A stretch of 64,000 nt of DNA from Pseudomonas sp. TTU2014-080ASC (GTDB taxonomy: Bacteria > Pseudomonadota > Gammaproteobacteria > Pseudomonadales > Pseudomonadaceae): contig NZ_LKKK01000013.1 in assembly GCF_001446935.1 (NCBI RefSeq), positions 124,001-188,000 of the forward strand. Direction: 5' to 3'. The translations under genes and the position numbers were made by a program. The notes beneath the pieces are model-generated. The model had not been told where the DNA came from. It made no database searches and was given only the letters and a program-made list of their open reading frames with translations. Below, in pieces: positions 27,076-35,859 of this stretch; position 1 is the stretch's first letter; each line of letters starts with the position of its first letter.

Positions 27076-27279
27076 ATGACCTGGCGTGAGTTTATATTGA
27101 CTAGTTGTGCCTGGATTCTGGCCCTGGTTATGGGGGGGGTGGGGTATGTCGAGATTGCCCGTTCCAAGTTGCAATCGCAGATAAATGATCAATCAAGTGA
27201 AGGTGTCGGTTTGGTGCACTCCAAAGTTGAGTCTGTTCATTTAGCTCGCGTAAACCCAATCAGGGCTATTCACACATAG
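27076..27279 (+). CDS. Possible small single-pass membrane protein
   Basis: A 67-residue frame whose ATG follows GACGAGG at suitable spacing. One hydrophobic segment (FILTSCAWILALVMGGVGYV) near the N-terminus is followed by a polar tail. No family recognised. Nothing nearby links it to a function; it may be a small membrane protein or chance. Confidence 0.35.
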   Translation: MTWREFILTSCAWILALVMGGVGYVEIARSKLQSQINDQSSEGVGLVHSKVESVHLARVNPIRAIHT

Positions 27280-27631
27280 GGCTAGAGCCTCTTTGAGGCA
27301 TGGCGTGGAAGAGTCTGTGAATAGCCCCAGCCCCAGCCTCATCTTGTTTAGCCTTGAAGGTGATGAATACCGGACGCTGGTCAATGCCAGTGAGCCGCAA
27401 CTGTCACCGCGGCGGGTAACGCCCTAAACCCTGTAAGCGTTGCCGGCTGTTTGTAGTGACTCAGCTGTGGCGCAAGGCCTAGTGTATTTGCAACGTGGTG
27501 CACGATTAGATTCGTCTGGTTTGCTATTACTTTGAGCTAACATCCTCTGTTTGCCTCTGGCGCACCGCGTTCATCTTGAGCGCGGACCGGGTCATGGATA
27601 CTGACCTGCGCGTCTAACCAGACTGTTGAGA
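27280..27631 (+). other. 352-bp stretch with a cobalamin-riboswitch-like core
   Basis: Within 27360-27415 the words CTGGTCAATGCCAG and GAGCCGCAACTGTCACCGCGG resemble the conserved P4-P6 core of cobalamin riboswitches (CCGG-loop-CCGG then CCCGCAACTGTAACCGG). I cannot find the usual later B12 box AGCCAGGAGACC, and no B12-related gene follows. It is best read as a degenerate or partial element, or a chance match. Confidence 0.25.
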
Positions 27632-29545
27632 ATGACTGTGCCCTACGCTTTCACTCATTTAGCCCGTAATGCGTTGTTACTGCTGATGGCCCTCACCCTG
27701 GCGGGATGCGCCGGAGTTAAGGTCAATACCATCCAGAATGAGGATTACCTGGCACAACGCCGCGGTGATGTTCTCAGTACCGGTGAACTCAGCGCTTCAG
27801 CCCGCACCAGTTTGCAGGTAGTCGGGATCAGTAATAAGCAATGCCGTCGCAATCTGACTGAGTGCCGGGCCGCTCTTGAGCATAATGGCGGTGTGGCGGA
27901 TGAAACCCGCTTGGCTGCGCTGTCTGAACTGTGGCTATTGGAAGGCATGCAGAGCCGCTCAATGCCAGCGGAGGCGCGCATTAATGCCTATCTGCAAAGT
28001 GCGCGGTATGCCTTTGCCTACCTGTTCTTTACCGCGCGCTCAACTGAGGAGCGCGCGCTGGAGGATCGCCAGACTCAAGTGCGCGATTACTACAACTTTG
28101 CCTCCCAAGAAGCCTTAACCCGACTGTTTACTCTGTACAAAGGCAGACCGCCGCAGAGTGAGCACGCTGACGGGCGCTTCCGTATTCAGATGGGCGAATG
28201 GACCATTCGCGGCAGCATGAAAGATGTGCGGCTGGCAGAAGGCCGACAGCTGCCCAAAGAGCTGATCCCAGCATCGGCGCTGTCGTTTGCCGGTTTACGC
28301 AATCAGTATCGTCGTGATGGTTTAGGCGCGGAGTTGGTCGCGGTAACAAGAGATCGCGTAATTAATAGCCGCAGTGACAAGCAGCCCTGGAGTGAAACGC
28401 CGTTTCCTGCGTTGACCTCGGTTATCCGCTTTCCCGGCAAGACCCTGGATGCCGTTCTGGCCAGTAACACTGTGGTGCTTACCGGCTACGACCCTTATCG
28501 GACATCCCGATTCAATGTGGTCGGCCACAGCGTGCCGCTGGCAGCCAATTACACCTCCGGTTACGGCTTGTGGCTGGCGCGCTCCGGCTTTGCCCGGCAG
28601 TCCATGCTGACCTTGATCGGTCGTGGCGAGGTGCTGGAAGCGCCGCATGTGCACTTGCTCCAGCCGTATGATCCGAACCGGCGCATCGTCATCATGCTGC
28701 ATGGTCTGGCTAGCAGCCCGGAGGCCTGGATCAACGTGGCCAACGAGGTGTTGGGCGACGAGGAACTGCGTAACCGTTACCAGATCTGGCAGGTTTACTA
28801 TCCCACCAACCATCCCATTGCCTTCAACAACCGCGCGGTCAAAGACGCCATCGCGCAAACCCTCAAGCACTTTGATCCGTCCGGTGAGGCTAAAGCCAGC
28901 CAGGATGTGGTGCTGATCGGGCATAGCATGGGCGGCGTACTGTCGCGCTTGCTGGTGTCTTCGACTGGCGATGAGCTGTGGCAGAACTTTTTGTCCCGCC
29001 ACGAGCTGAGCAGCAAAAGGCGCCGCCAGGCGCAAAGCAAGATCGCACCCTATCTGCAGTTTGAGCCGCTGCCACAAGTCAGTCGTGCCGTGTTTGTAGC
29101 CGCTCCCCACCGTGGTACGCCGTTTGCCGAAAACCGTGTCTCGCGCTGGGCCTCCAGTTTGGTCAAGCTGCCGTTCTCGGTACTCGACCGCTTTGCCGAG
29201 ATAGCGCAAGTGCTGGTGGATCCCAACTCGGCTTCACCGGTGGCGCTTAACCGTGGCTTCAACAGCATCGACAACCTGAGCGACCTTGATCCGTTTATCA
29301 AGGCCACGGCAGAGCTGCCGATTTCGCCGACGGTGCGCTATCACAGCATCATCGGCAACCACACGCCGGAAGTGCCGTTAGAGCAGAGCAGTGATGGTGT
29401 GGTGCCTTACAGCAGCTCGCACCTCGCGGGCGCTCTATCCGAAAAAGTCATCCCTTCTTGGCACAGCGTTCAGGAAACCCCCGAAGCGATTCTGGAAATC
29501 CGACGCATACTTCATGAACACCTGAAGGAGCTGGCCCAACGATGA
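27632..29545 (+). CDS. Lipoprotein alpha/beta hydrolase (lipase-like)
   Basis: About 637 residues. The N-terminal lipoprotein signal ends in the lipobox LTLAGC, so the protein is probably anchored in the outer membrane facing the periplasm. A region of about 330 residues with no known fold precedes an alpha/beta hydrolase domain: IVIMLHGLASSPEAW, nucleophile elbow LIGHSMGGVLSR, FVAAPHRGTPFAENR, Asp in EQSSDGVVPYSSS, and His in PSWHSVQETP. The ATG at 27632 is preferred over an upstream TTG. It overlaps the next gene by ATGA, so the two products probably work together. Substrate unknown. Confidence 0.82.
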   Translation: MTVPYAFTHLARNALLLLMALTLAGCAGVKVNTIQNEDYLAQRRGDVLSTGELSASARTSLQVVGISNKQCRRNLTECRAALEHNGGVADETRLAALSELWLLEGMQSRSMPAEARINAYLQSARYAFAYLFFTARSTEERALEDRQTQVRDYYNFASQEALTRLFTLYKGRPPQSEHADGRFRIQMGEWTIRGSMKDVRLAEGRQLPKELIPASALSFAGLRNQYRRDGLGAELVAVTRDRVINSRSDKQPWSETPFPALTSVIRFPGKTLDAVLASNTVVLTGYDPYRTSRFNVVGHSVPLAANYTSGYGLWLARSGFARQSMLTLIGRGEVLEAPHVHLLQPYDPNRRIVIMLHGLASSPEAWINVANEVLGDEELRNRYQIWQVYYPTNHPIAFNNRAVKDAIAQTLKHFDPSGEAKASQDVVLIGHSMGGVLSRLLVSSTGDELWQNFLSRHELSSKRRRQAQSKIAPYLQFEPLPQVSRAVFVAAPHRGTPFAENRVSRWASSLVKLPFSVLDRFAEIAQVLVDPNSASPVALNRGFNSIDNLSDLDPFIKATAELPISPTVRYHSIIGNHTPEVPLEQSSDGVVPYSSSHLAGALSEKVIPSWHSVQETPEAILEIRRILHEHLKELAQR

Positions 29546-30555
29546 ATTATCTGCTGACCTTTATTCTCCCGCGCGGGCTGCTCAGCCTGATTGTGCTGCT
29601 GTCGCTGGTCTGGGGCGCGTTGGCGCTGAGTTATCGCCTGACGCTGCCGGGATACTTGAGCTGGGCCTTGATTGGCCTGTGGAGCCTGGCCGGAGTGGGT
29701 GTGCTATGGCTGATCTGGGCGCGCCCGCTGATCTGGGCAGTCGTGGCCTATGCCGTGCTTATGGGTGTGCTGCTGCTGTGGTGGCAGAGTTTGCAACCGT
29801 CCAACCAGCGGCTGTGGGCGGACGATGTGGCGCAAATGACTCACGGCCGTATCGAGGACAATCAGCTGTTTCTGGACAACGTGCGCAACTTCAACTGGCG
29901 CAGTGATGAGGATTACGACGTGCGCTGGGAAAGCCGTCGCTATGATCTCGATAAGCTCAAATCGATCGATTTGTTCACCTCGTACTGGGGCATGCCCGCC
30001 ATCGCCCATGTGCTGGTTTCGTTCGGTTTTGAGGACGGGCAGCAACTGCTGTTCTCGGTAGAGATTCGTAAGGAAAAGAACGAGAAATACTCTGAAATCG
30101 GCGGGTTCTTCAAGGAGTTTGAGCTGAGTATCGTCGCTACCGACGAGCGCGATGCGGTACGGGTACGGACCAATGTTCGCGGTGAGGATGTCTATCTGTA
30201 TCGCCTCAACATGCCGCCCGAGGCGATCCGTGAGCTGCTTGTGCAGTATGTGGAACAAGCCAATGAGCTGGTAGAGCAACCGCGCTTCTACAACACCGTT
30301 ACCGCCAACTGCACCACCATCGTCTACCACATGCTGCAAAACATTGTGGACGGCCTGAAGTTTGATCACCGCCTGCTACTCACCGGCTACTTGCCCAGCT
30401 ATGTCGGAGAGTTGGGTGGACTGCAGGCAGGTTATTCGTTGGATGAGCTGCGTGAGGCCGGAAGGATTACCGAGCGTGCTAAAGCAGCAGATCAGTCACC
30501 TGAGTTTTCCCGACTGATTCGTCAGGGTGTACCGGGCTGGCTTGGGCAGGAGTGA
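29542..30555 (+). CDS. DUF4105 membrane protein
   Basis: 337 residues with about three membrane segments in the first 85, then a soluble domain of the DUF4105 family. The domain carries FNWRSDEDYDVRWESRRYDL, LVSFGFEDGQQLLFSVEIR and YNTVTANCTTIVYHML. The conserved Cys in the last motif and the preceding Asp/His-rich segments are reminiscent of papain-like enzymes, but no activity is established that I know of. It is translationally coupled (4-bp overlap) to the lipoprotein hydrolase, suggesting a joint envelope function. Confidence 0.8.
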   Translation: MNYLLTFILPRGLLSLIVLLSLVWGALALSYRLTLPGYLSWALIGLWSLAGVGVLWLIWARPLIWAVVAYAVLMGVLLLWWQSLQPSNQRLWADDVAQMTHGRIEDNQLFLDNVRNFNWRSDEDYDVRWESRRYDLDKLKSIDLFTSYWGMPAIAHVLVSFGFEDGQQLLFSVEIRKEKNEKYSEIGGFFKEFELSIVATDERDAVRVRTNVRGEDVYLYRLNMPPEAIRELLVQYVEQANELVEQPRFYNTVTANCTTIVYHMLQNIVDGLKFDHRLLLTGYLPSYVGELGGLQAGYSLDELREAGRITERAKAADQSPEFSRLIRQGVPGWLGQE

Positions 30556-30674
30556 CGGCTCACGGTTTAGGCCACAAGGTGTTGGCTTTGCAATCAAGCT
30601 CAGCCTTGTTCGAGGCTAATGCCTTTCACGCGGATGGAGCCTGATAACACGGATTAGAGCGGTTATGTCAGAAG

Positions 30675-30702
30675 ACCGGGAAGCGCGAGAGCACTTCCCG
30701 GT
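30675..30702. terminator. Terminator between DUF4105 gene and katA
   Basis: Perfect 9-bp stem ACCGGGAAG (30675-30683) and CTTCCCGGT (30694-30702), followed by TTTTGC on the plus strand. It probably also ends katA from the other side. Confidence 0.8.
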
Positions 30703-30724
30703 TTTGCGTTATGGACGGCTGAAG

Positions 30725-32188
30725 TTATGACACTTTGACTTTCGACCAGTCGATACCCAGTGCCTTGGCCACACCTTTTCCGTACGCCGGATCAGCCTTG
30801 TAGCAGTTAACGATATGGCGCAGCTGGATGGCTTCTTCAGCTCCGCCCACTTCACCGGCAGTGTTGTCGAACAGCGCTTGTTGCTGTTCTGGCGTCATCA
30901 GACGGAACAGTGCGCCAGGCTGGCTGTAGTAGTCGTCATCGTCTTCGCGGAAGTTGAAACGGTCCGCCAGCGGGTCAATTTTCAGTGGCGGTTCCCTGAA
31001 GCCGGGCTGCTCCTGCCATTCACCGTAGCTGTTCGGCTCATAGTGCAGCCGGCCACCGTGGTTGCCGTCCACACGCATGGCGCCATCGCGGTGGTAGCTG
31101 TGTACGGGGCAGCGTGGCTGGTTAACCGGAATCTGATGATGGTTCACGCCCAGGCGATAGCGGGCAGCATCGCCATAGCTGAACAGACGACCTTGCAGCA
31201 TGCGGTCGGGCGAGAAGCTGATGCCCGGCACCACGTTGGCCGGGGTAAAGGCCACTTGTTCGACATCCTGGAAGTAGTTTTCCGGGTTGCGGTTGAGCAC
31301 GAACTCACCGACTTCAATCAGCGGGTAATCGCCTTTCGGCCAGACTTTGGTCAGATCGAACGGGTGATAGGGGACTTTCTCTGCATCCTCTTCCGGCATG
31401 ATCTGAACGTACATGGTCCACTTCGGATGATCGCCTCTTTCAATCGCTTCAAACAGATCGCGTTGCGAGCTTTCGCGGTCCTTGGCGATGATCTTTTCGG
31501 CTTCCTCGTTGGTGAGGTTTTTAATGCCTTGCTGGGTGTGGAAGTGGAATTTGACCCAATAACGCTTGTTGTCTGGGCTGATAAAACTGAATGTGTGCGA
31601 GCCAAAGCCGTGCATGTGACGATAGCCATCGGGGATACCGCGATCACTCATGACAATGGTGATCTGGTGCAGTGCTTCCGGCAGGCTGGTCCAGAAGTCC
31701 CAGTTGTTGTTGGGGCTGCGCAGGTTGGTTTTCGGATCACGCTTTACTGCGTGGTTAAGGTCCGGGAATTTCAGAGGGTCGCGGAAGAAGAACACCGGCG
31801 TGTTGTTGCCGACCAAATCCCAGTTGCCTTCCTCGGTATAAAAGCGCATGGAAAAACCGCGGATATCACGCTCGGCATCTGCTGCACCGCGCTCACCCGC
31901 TACCGTAGAAAAGCGCACGAACATCGGTGTTTTTTTACCGACCTTGGAGAAGAGTTTTGCTTTTGTGTATTTGGAGATGTCCTTGGTTACCGTGAACTCG
32001 CCAAATGCGCCTGAGCCTTTGGCGTGCATGCGCCGCTCAGGGATAACCTCACGATCAAAGTGTGCAAGTTTCTCCAGAAACCAGACATCCTGCAGCAACA
32101 TGGGGCCGCGCTTGCCTGCTGTCATCGAGTCCTGGTTATCAGGGACCGGCGCGCCCGCCACTGTTGTCAGCTTGGGTTTGTCACTCAT
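30725..32188 (-). CDS. katA: Monofunctional haem catalase KatA
   Basis: About 487 residues, a small-subunit catalase that converts H2O2 to water and oxygen. Active-site His in [12 protein letters not shown], Asn in [12 protein letters not shown], and the proximal haem Tyr in [15 protein letters not shown] are all present. The sequence closely follows Pseudomonas KatA ([19 protein letters not shown] N-terminus). I start at ATG 32188, after GAGGAT; an upstream ATG adds only six residues. It is probably under OxyR control as in relatives, but I did not identify a site. Confidence 0.95.
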   Translation of the reverse strand: MSDKPKLTTVAGAPVPDNQDSMTAGKRGPMLLQDVWFLEKLAHFDREVIPERRMHAKGSGAFGEFTVTKDISKYTKAKLFSKVGKKTPMFVRFSTVAGERGAADAERDIRGFSMRFYTEEGNWDLVGNNTPVFFFRDPLKFPDLNHAVKRDPKTNLRSPNNNWDFWTSLPEALHQITIVMSDRGIPDGYRHMHGFGSHTFSFISPDNKRYWVKFHFHTQQGIKNLTNEEAEKIIAKDRESSQRDLFEAIERGDHPKWTMYVQIMPEEDAEKVPYHPFDLTKVWPKGDYPLIEVGEFVLNRNPENYFQDVEQVAFTPANVVPGISFSPDRMLQGRLFSYGDAARYRLGVNHHQIPVNQPRCPVHSYHRDGAMRVDGNHGGRLHYEPNSYGEWQEQPGFREPPLKIDPLADRFNFREDDDDYYSQPGALFRLMTPEQQQALFDNTAGEVGGAEEAIQLRHIVNCYKADPAYGKGVAKALGIDWSKVKVS

Positions 32189-32474
32189 TGGCACATCCTC
32201 ACTCATCAGAGCCTTTGTAGGGCTTGTGGTTATGGTTCCAAGACCAAGACTAGTGCTTAAGTGGTAGGCAATCTAACCGTGCGGTATGGAATCTGATGAG
32301 CGGATGCGGTGATTTATCCCGTAAAATTCGTGTTTAACTGGTTGAATTCACGGTATATAAGAATTATCTGTAATGAATTGCTCTGTATTCAGCGTGGGTT
32401 GATGGAGCATGTCTGGGTATAAAGGCATTGTGCCGCTGCCCGCCAGGCAGGAGCAGCAGCGTACAGGCTGGGAG

Positions 32475-32642
32475 TCAGATGGCCAGCTCTAGATAGAGCT
32501 TGTAAGCGATGGTTGAGAACATGATCAGAATGCCTGTCGTCAGCATGCACAGGCCCTTTTTCTTATCGCATTTGGCATAACCGACCACCAGCAGGATAAA
32601 ACCGGCCAGTAGCAGCCCTATCATGATTTCAAGTTCTTTCAC
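32475..32642 (-). CDS. Small membrane protein of 55 residues, GTG start
   Basis: The frame starts at GTG 32642 after a strong ribosome site, GAGGAAAT, and reads VKELEIMIGLLLAGFILLVV then GYAKCDKKKGLCMLTTGILI and on to YLELAI. Two hydrophobic helices flank a short Lys/Cys loop (CDKKKGLC), giving a hairpin-like membrane protein. No family recognised. It lies alone between katA and cadR. The ribosome site and the clean two-helix design make it likely real. Confidence 0.6.
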   Translation of the reverse strand: MKELEIMIGLLLAGFILLVVGYAKCDKKKGLCMLTTGILIMFSTIAYKLYLELAI

Positions 32643-32773
32643 GCGTATTTCCTCATCGAGTTATTTCGGGCGCTGAATGCTCCGGCCGTTCTGTAACGGA
32701 GCATGCCGGTTATGGGTTTAGAAGCATTGGTGTCGCCACATTGCGAGTGCGTTAGGTGCGTAACGCTATTTGT

Positions 32774-32798
32774 GTAAGGCAATCATGAATTGCCTTAC
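32774..32798 (-). terminator. Possible terminator after cadR
   Basis: Perfect 9-bp stem GTAAGGCAA / TTGCCTTAC with a 7-base loop, 55 bp past the cadR stop. The tail is not T-rich. Confidence 0.45.
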
Positions 32799-32852
32799 AG
32801 CAGGTTGAGGCAGGTCAAGTGCGGTTGTTTATCAGATGTTTCCCAGTGAGGA

Positions 32853-33305
32853 TTAATGCGAATGGCTACGGCCCACATGGCTGTGCTGGTCGGATTCGTC
32901 CGCTTTGGCGACCGTGCCGCTACTGAGCTGCCGGACGATGCCGCAACCGCTGGCATCGGTCGGATCGGTGCAGTGTTCGCGCAGGCTGCACAGTTGCTGG
33001 TGTAGAGACTGCAAGCTGTTGATACGTGCTTCCACGTGTTGGATATGGGCATCGACCAGGCTGTTAATGCCTACGCAGCTTTCTTTAGGCAGATTGCGTA
33101 AATCTTGCAGTTGCTGGATTTCTTCCAGGCTCATATCCAGCGTGCGGCAATTACGGATAAAGATGATTTGCTCCAACTGCTCGTTGCTGTAGTCACGGTA
33201 GTTGCCTTCTGTTCGTGAGGGTTTCGGCAGCAGGCCAATACGCTCGTAATAGCGGATGGTCTCAACCTGACAGCCCGCCTTTTTCGCCAGTTCACCGATT
33301 TTCAT
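32853..33305 (-). CDS. cadR: CadR, MerR-family cadmium/lead-responsive regulator
   Basis: 150 residues. The MerR winged helix starts MKIGELAKKAGCQVETIRYY then ERIGLLPKPSRTEGNYRDYS. A dimer helix and metal-binding part follow, with Cys in NLPKESCVGI, in REHCTDP and in DASGCGIV. The tail is His-rich (SDQHSHVGRSHSH), typical of CadR. It twists the cadA promoter open when it binds Cd, Pb or Zn. The ATG at 33305 follows AAGGAGG. It is divergent from cadA. Confidence 0.92.
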   Translation of the reverse strand: MKIGELAKKAGCQVETIRYYERIGLLPKPSRTEGNYRDYSNEQLEQIIFIRNCRTLDMSLEEIQQLQDLRNLPKESCVGINSLVDAHIQHVEARINSLQSLHQQLCSLREHCTDPTDASGCGIVRQLSSGTVAKADESDQHSHVGRSHSH

Positions 33306-33334
33306 CAAACCTCCTTGAACCTTGCCGGTATCTC

Positions 33335-33365
33335 TTGACCCTATAGTTACTACAGGGTGTTAACT
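33335..33365 (+). promoter_or_regulatory. MerR-type cadA promoter with CadR operator
   Basis: The -35 box TTGACC (33335-33340) and -10 box TTAACT (33360-33365) are separated by 19 bp, the overlong spacing that marks MerR-controlled promoters. Within it lies the palindrome ACCCTATAG-TTA-CTACAGGGT (33338-33358), the expected CadR site. Confidence 0.9.
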
Positions 33366-33396
33366 GCGCAACACTGACTTAAAGGGAGTTGCAGAA

Positions 33397-35805
33397 ATGA
33401 GCAGTGACGGTAGTCATACAAACAAGGTAGATGATCACCGTGGTCATGACCACGGACAGACTGCAGACAGCCCGCAGAGCCACGTCTCTGACGGGAATGT
33501 AAGCCGTTTCCGGATTGAGGCGATGGATTGCCCGACCGAGCAGACACTTATTCAGAACAAGCTGGCAGACATTGACGGGATTAACGCACTGCAGTTCAAC
33601 CTTGTGCAGCGTGAGCTGAGCGTCAATCATACCCTCTCTGATACTGCGCCGATCACCGAAGCCATCGCCAGGCTGGGCATGCAGGCCTTGCCGTTGGATG
33701 CAGATTTCAGCAGCCGCATACGCATTGAGCAGATGGACTGCCCGACCGAAGAACGTCTGATTCGCGATGCGCTGGCAAAGGTCTCGGGCATTAGCGCGAT
33801 GCAGTTCAATTTGCTTGAGCGCATTTTGACGGTCAGCCATAGCCGTGATGCGCTGCCAGAGGTCCTTTCCACCTTAAGCGGATTGGGTTTGTCTGGGGTG
33901 GTTGAGGAAGAAGGCCAGCTCAGCAGCGAGACTGTTGTCGAACCGCCACGCAAGTCACTGTGGCCACTTATTGCTGCTGGTGTGGCGGCGATTGCCTCCG
34001 AAGTAGTCGAGTTTGCGTCGATCAGCCCTGAATGGCTTTCGGCCGTTTTCGCTGTTGCAGCCATTCTTCTATGCGGCCTGACCACCTATAAAAAAGGCTG
34101 GATTGCGCTGAAGAACCGTAACCTCAATATCAATGCCTTAATGAGCATTGCTGTGACCGGAGCGGTGCTGATCGGACAGTGGCCGGAAGCTGCGATGGTG
34201 ATGGTCTTGTTCACCATTGCCGAGCTGATTGAAGCGCGCTCGCTGGACCGCGCGCGTAATGCCATTCGCGGCCTGATGGACCTGACTCCGGCCAAAGCCA
34301 CCGTTCATCAGGCTGACGGCAGCTGGCAGGAAGTGGATGTACAGAGCATTGCCGTAGGCAGTGTGGTGCGCGTGAGGCCTGGCGAACGGATTGGCTTGGA
34401 TGGCGAAGTGGTGGAGGGGACCTCAACCGTCAATCAAGCTCCGATTACTGGCGAAAGCCTGCCGGTGGAAAAGCGTCAGGGCGATCAGGTTTTTGCCGGG
34501 ACCATTAACGAAGCTGGTGCGCTGTCTTTTCGTGTGCTGGCTGTGGCTCGTGATACCACGCTGGCGCGGATTATCCATGCGGTAGAGGAAGCACAAGGCT
34601 CGAAAGCTCCGACGCAGCGTTTTGTTGACCAGTTCTCACGTATCTACACCCCGGCGGCTTTCCTTTTCGCGCTGTTGGTTGCGATAGTTCCACCTCTGTT
34701 TATGGGCGGGGTCTGGTTTGACTGGATCTACCGGGCGCTGGTGCTGCTGGTGGTGGCCTGCCCGTGTGCGCTGGTGATCTCAACACCGGTAACGATTGTC
34801 GGTGGTCTGGCTGCTGCAGCTCGAAAGGGCATTTTGATCAAGGGCGGTGTCTATCTGGAGAATGGCCGTCATCTGAGTGCGCTGGCGCTGGATAAAACCG
34901 GCACCATCACCCACGGAAAGCCGGTGCAAACAGATGCAATCAGCCTGGTTCCAGACAGTGAAGCGCTGCATGGCTGCTGGGCTGCGAGTCTGGCTGCGCG
35001 CTCGGATCACCCGGTATCGAGGGCCTTGGCCAAGCATGCTGAAAACAATGCGGTGGCGTTACTCGAGGTGAATAGCTTTGAGGCGCTGGCGGGGCGCGGC
35101 ACCAAAGGCGTTATCGATGGCGTCCAGCTGTATATGGGTAACCATCGGCTGGTCGAGGAGTTGGGCCTGTGCACGCCGGAGCTGGAAGCTACGATCGGCG
35201 AACTGGAGCGTCAGGGTAAGAGTGTGGTGGCCCTGTGTGATCCGCAGCGCCCGCTGATGCTACTGGCTGTCGCTGACACTGTGCGCGATACCAGCCGCCA
35301 GGCCATCGCCGAGCTGCATGAGCTGGGTGTTCGCACCACCATGCTCACTGGCGATAACGTACACACTGCGGCCGCCATCGCCGTTCAGGTAGGTGTGGAC
35401 GACGCCCGTGGTGATTTGCTGCCAGAAGACAAGTTGGCGTGGGTCAACGAAAGCCAAAGCAAAGGGCAAGTCGTTGGTATGGTCGGCGACGGTATCAACG
35501 ACGCGCCTGCATTGGCCAAGGCACAGATTGGTTTTGCCATGGGTGCGGCTGGTACCGACACTGCCATTGAAACGGCAGATGTGGCGCTAATGAATGATGA
35601 CCTGCGCAAGATTCCGGCCTTTGTGCGCTTATCCCGCAAAACCGCTAGCGTGCTTAAGCAGAACATCGTTCTGGCGCTGGGGGTGAAAGCCATCTTCCTC
35701 GGCCTGACCCTGACTGGTGACGCGACTATGTGGATGGCAGTGTTTGCGGATATGGGCGTTAGTTTGCTGGTGGTGTTTAACGGGTTGAGGTTGTTGCGCA
35801 GTTGA
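33397..35805 (+). CDS. cadA: CadA-type heavy-metal efflux P1B-ATPase
   Basis: 802 residues. A His-rich start (HTNKVDDHRGHDHG) precedes two HMA-type domains, each with MDCPTE in place of the usual CxxC, near residues 45 and 115. The ATPase core has TGES, the membrane CPC motif in VVACPCALVIS, the phosphorylation site DKTGTITHGKP, HP in SDHPVSRALAKH, and GDGINDAPALAKA. It exports Cd/Zn/Pb from the cytoplasm. It is divergent from cadR and controlled by the promoter at 33335. Confidence 0.93.
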   Translation: MSSDGSHTNKVDDHRGHDHGQTADSPQSHVSDGNVSRFRIEAMDCPTEQTLIQNKLADIDGINALQFNLVQRELSVNHTLSDTAPITEAIARLGMQALPLDADFSSRIRIEQMDCPTEERLIRDALAKVSGISAMQFNLLERILTVSHSRDALPEVLSTLSGLGLSGVVEEEGQLSSETVVEPPRKSLWPLIAAGVAAIASEVVEFASISPEWLSAVFAVAAILLCGLTTYKKGWIALKNRNLNINALMSIAVTGAVLIGQWPEAAMVMVLFTIAELIEARSLDRARNAIRGLMDLTPAKATVHQADGSWQEVDVQSIAVGSVVRVRPGERIGLDGEVVEGTSTVNQAPITGESLPVEKRQGDQVFAGTINEAGALSFRVLAVARDTTLARIIHAVEEAQGSKAPTQRFVDQFSRIYTPAAFLFALLVAIVPPLFMGGVWFDWIYRALVLLVVACPCALVISTPVTIVGGLAAAARKGILIKGGVYLENGRHLSALALDKTGTITHGKPVQTDAISLVPDSEALHGCWAASLAARSDHPVSRALAKHAENNAVALLEVNSFEALAGRGTKGVIDGVQLYMGNHRLVEELGLCTPELEATIGELERQGKSVVALCDPQRPLMLLAVADTVRDTSRQAIAELHELGVRTTMLTGDNVHTAAAIAVQVGVDDARGDLLPEDKLAWVNESQSKGQVVGMVGDGINDAPALAKAQIGFAMGAAGTDTAIETADVALMNDDLRKIPAFVRLSRKTASVLKQNIVLALGVKAIFLGLTLTGDATMWMAVFADMGVSLLVVFNGLRLLRS

Positions 35806-35810
35806 TTTGA

Positions 35811-35846
35811 GGCCCCCGTTGTTCACGCAATGGGCAACGGGAGGCC
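35811..35846. terminator. Bidirectional terminator between cadA and the aminopeptidase gene
   Basis: Stem GGCCCCCGTTG (35811-35821) with CAACGGGAGGCC (35835-35846), one bulge, between two convergent genes. Confidence 0.65.
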
Positions 35847-35859
35847 CTTATCCTGGTTA

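Noticed and set aside
30815..32014. 399-codon plus-strand frame opposite katA
   Set aside because: Shadow of the catalase gene, which has all active-site residues.
33379..33840. Long minus-strand frame opposite cadA
   Set aside because: Shadow frame of the cadA coding sequence.
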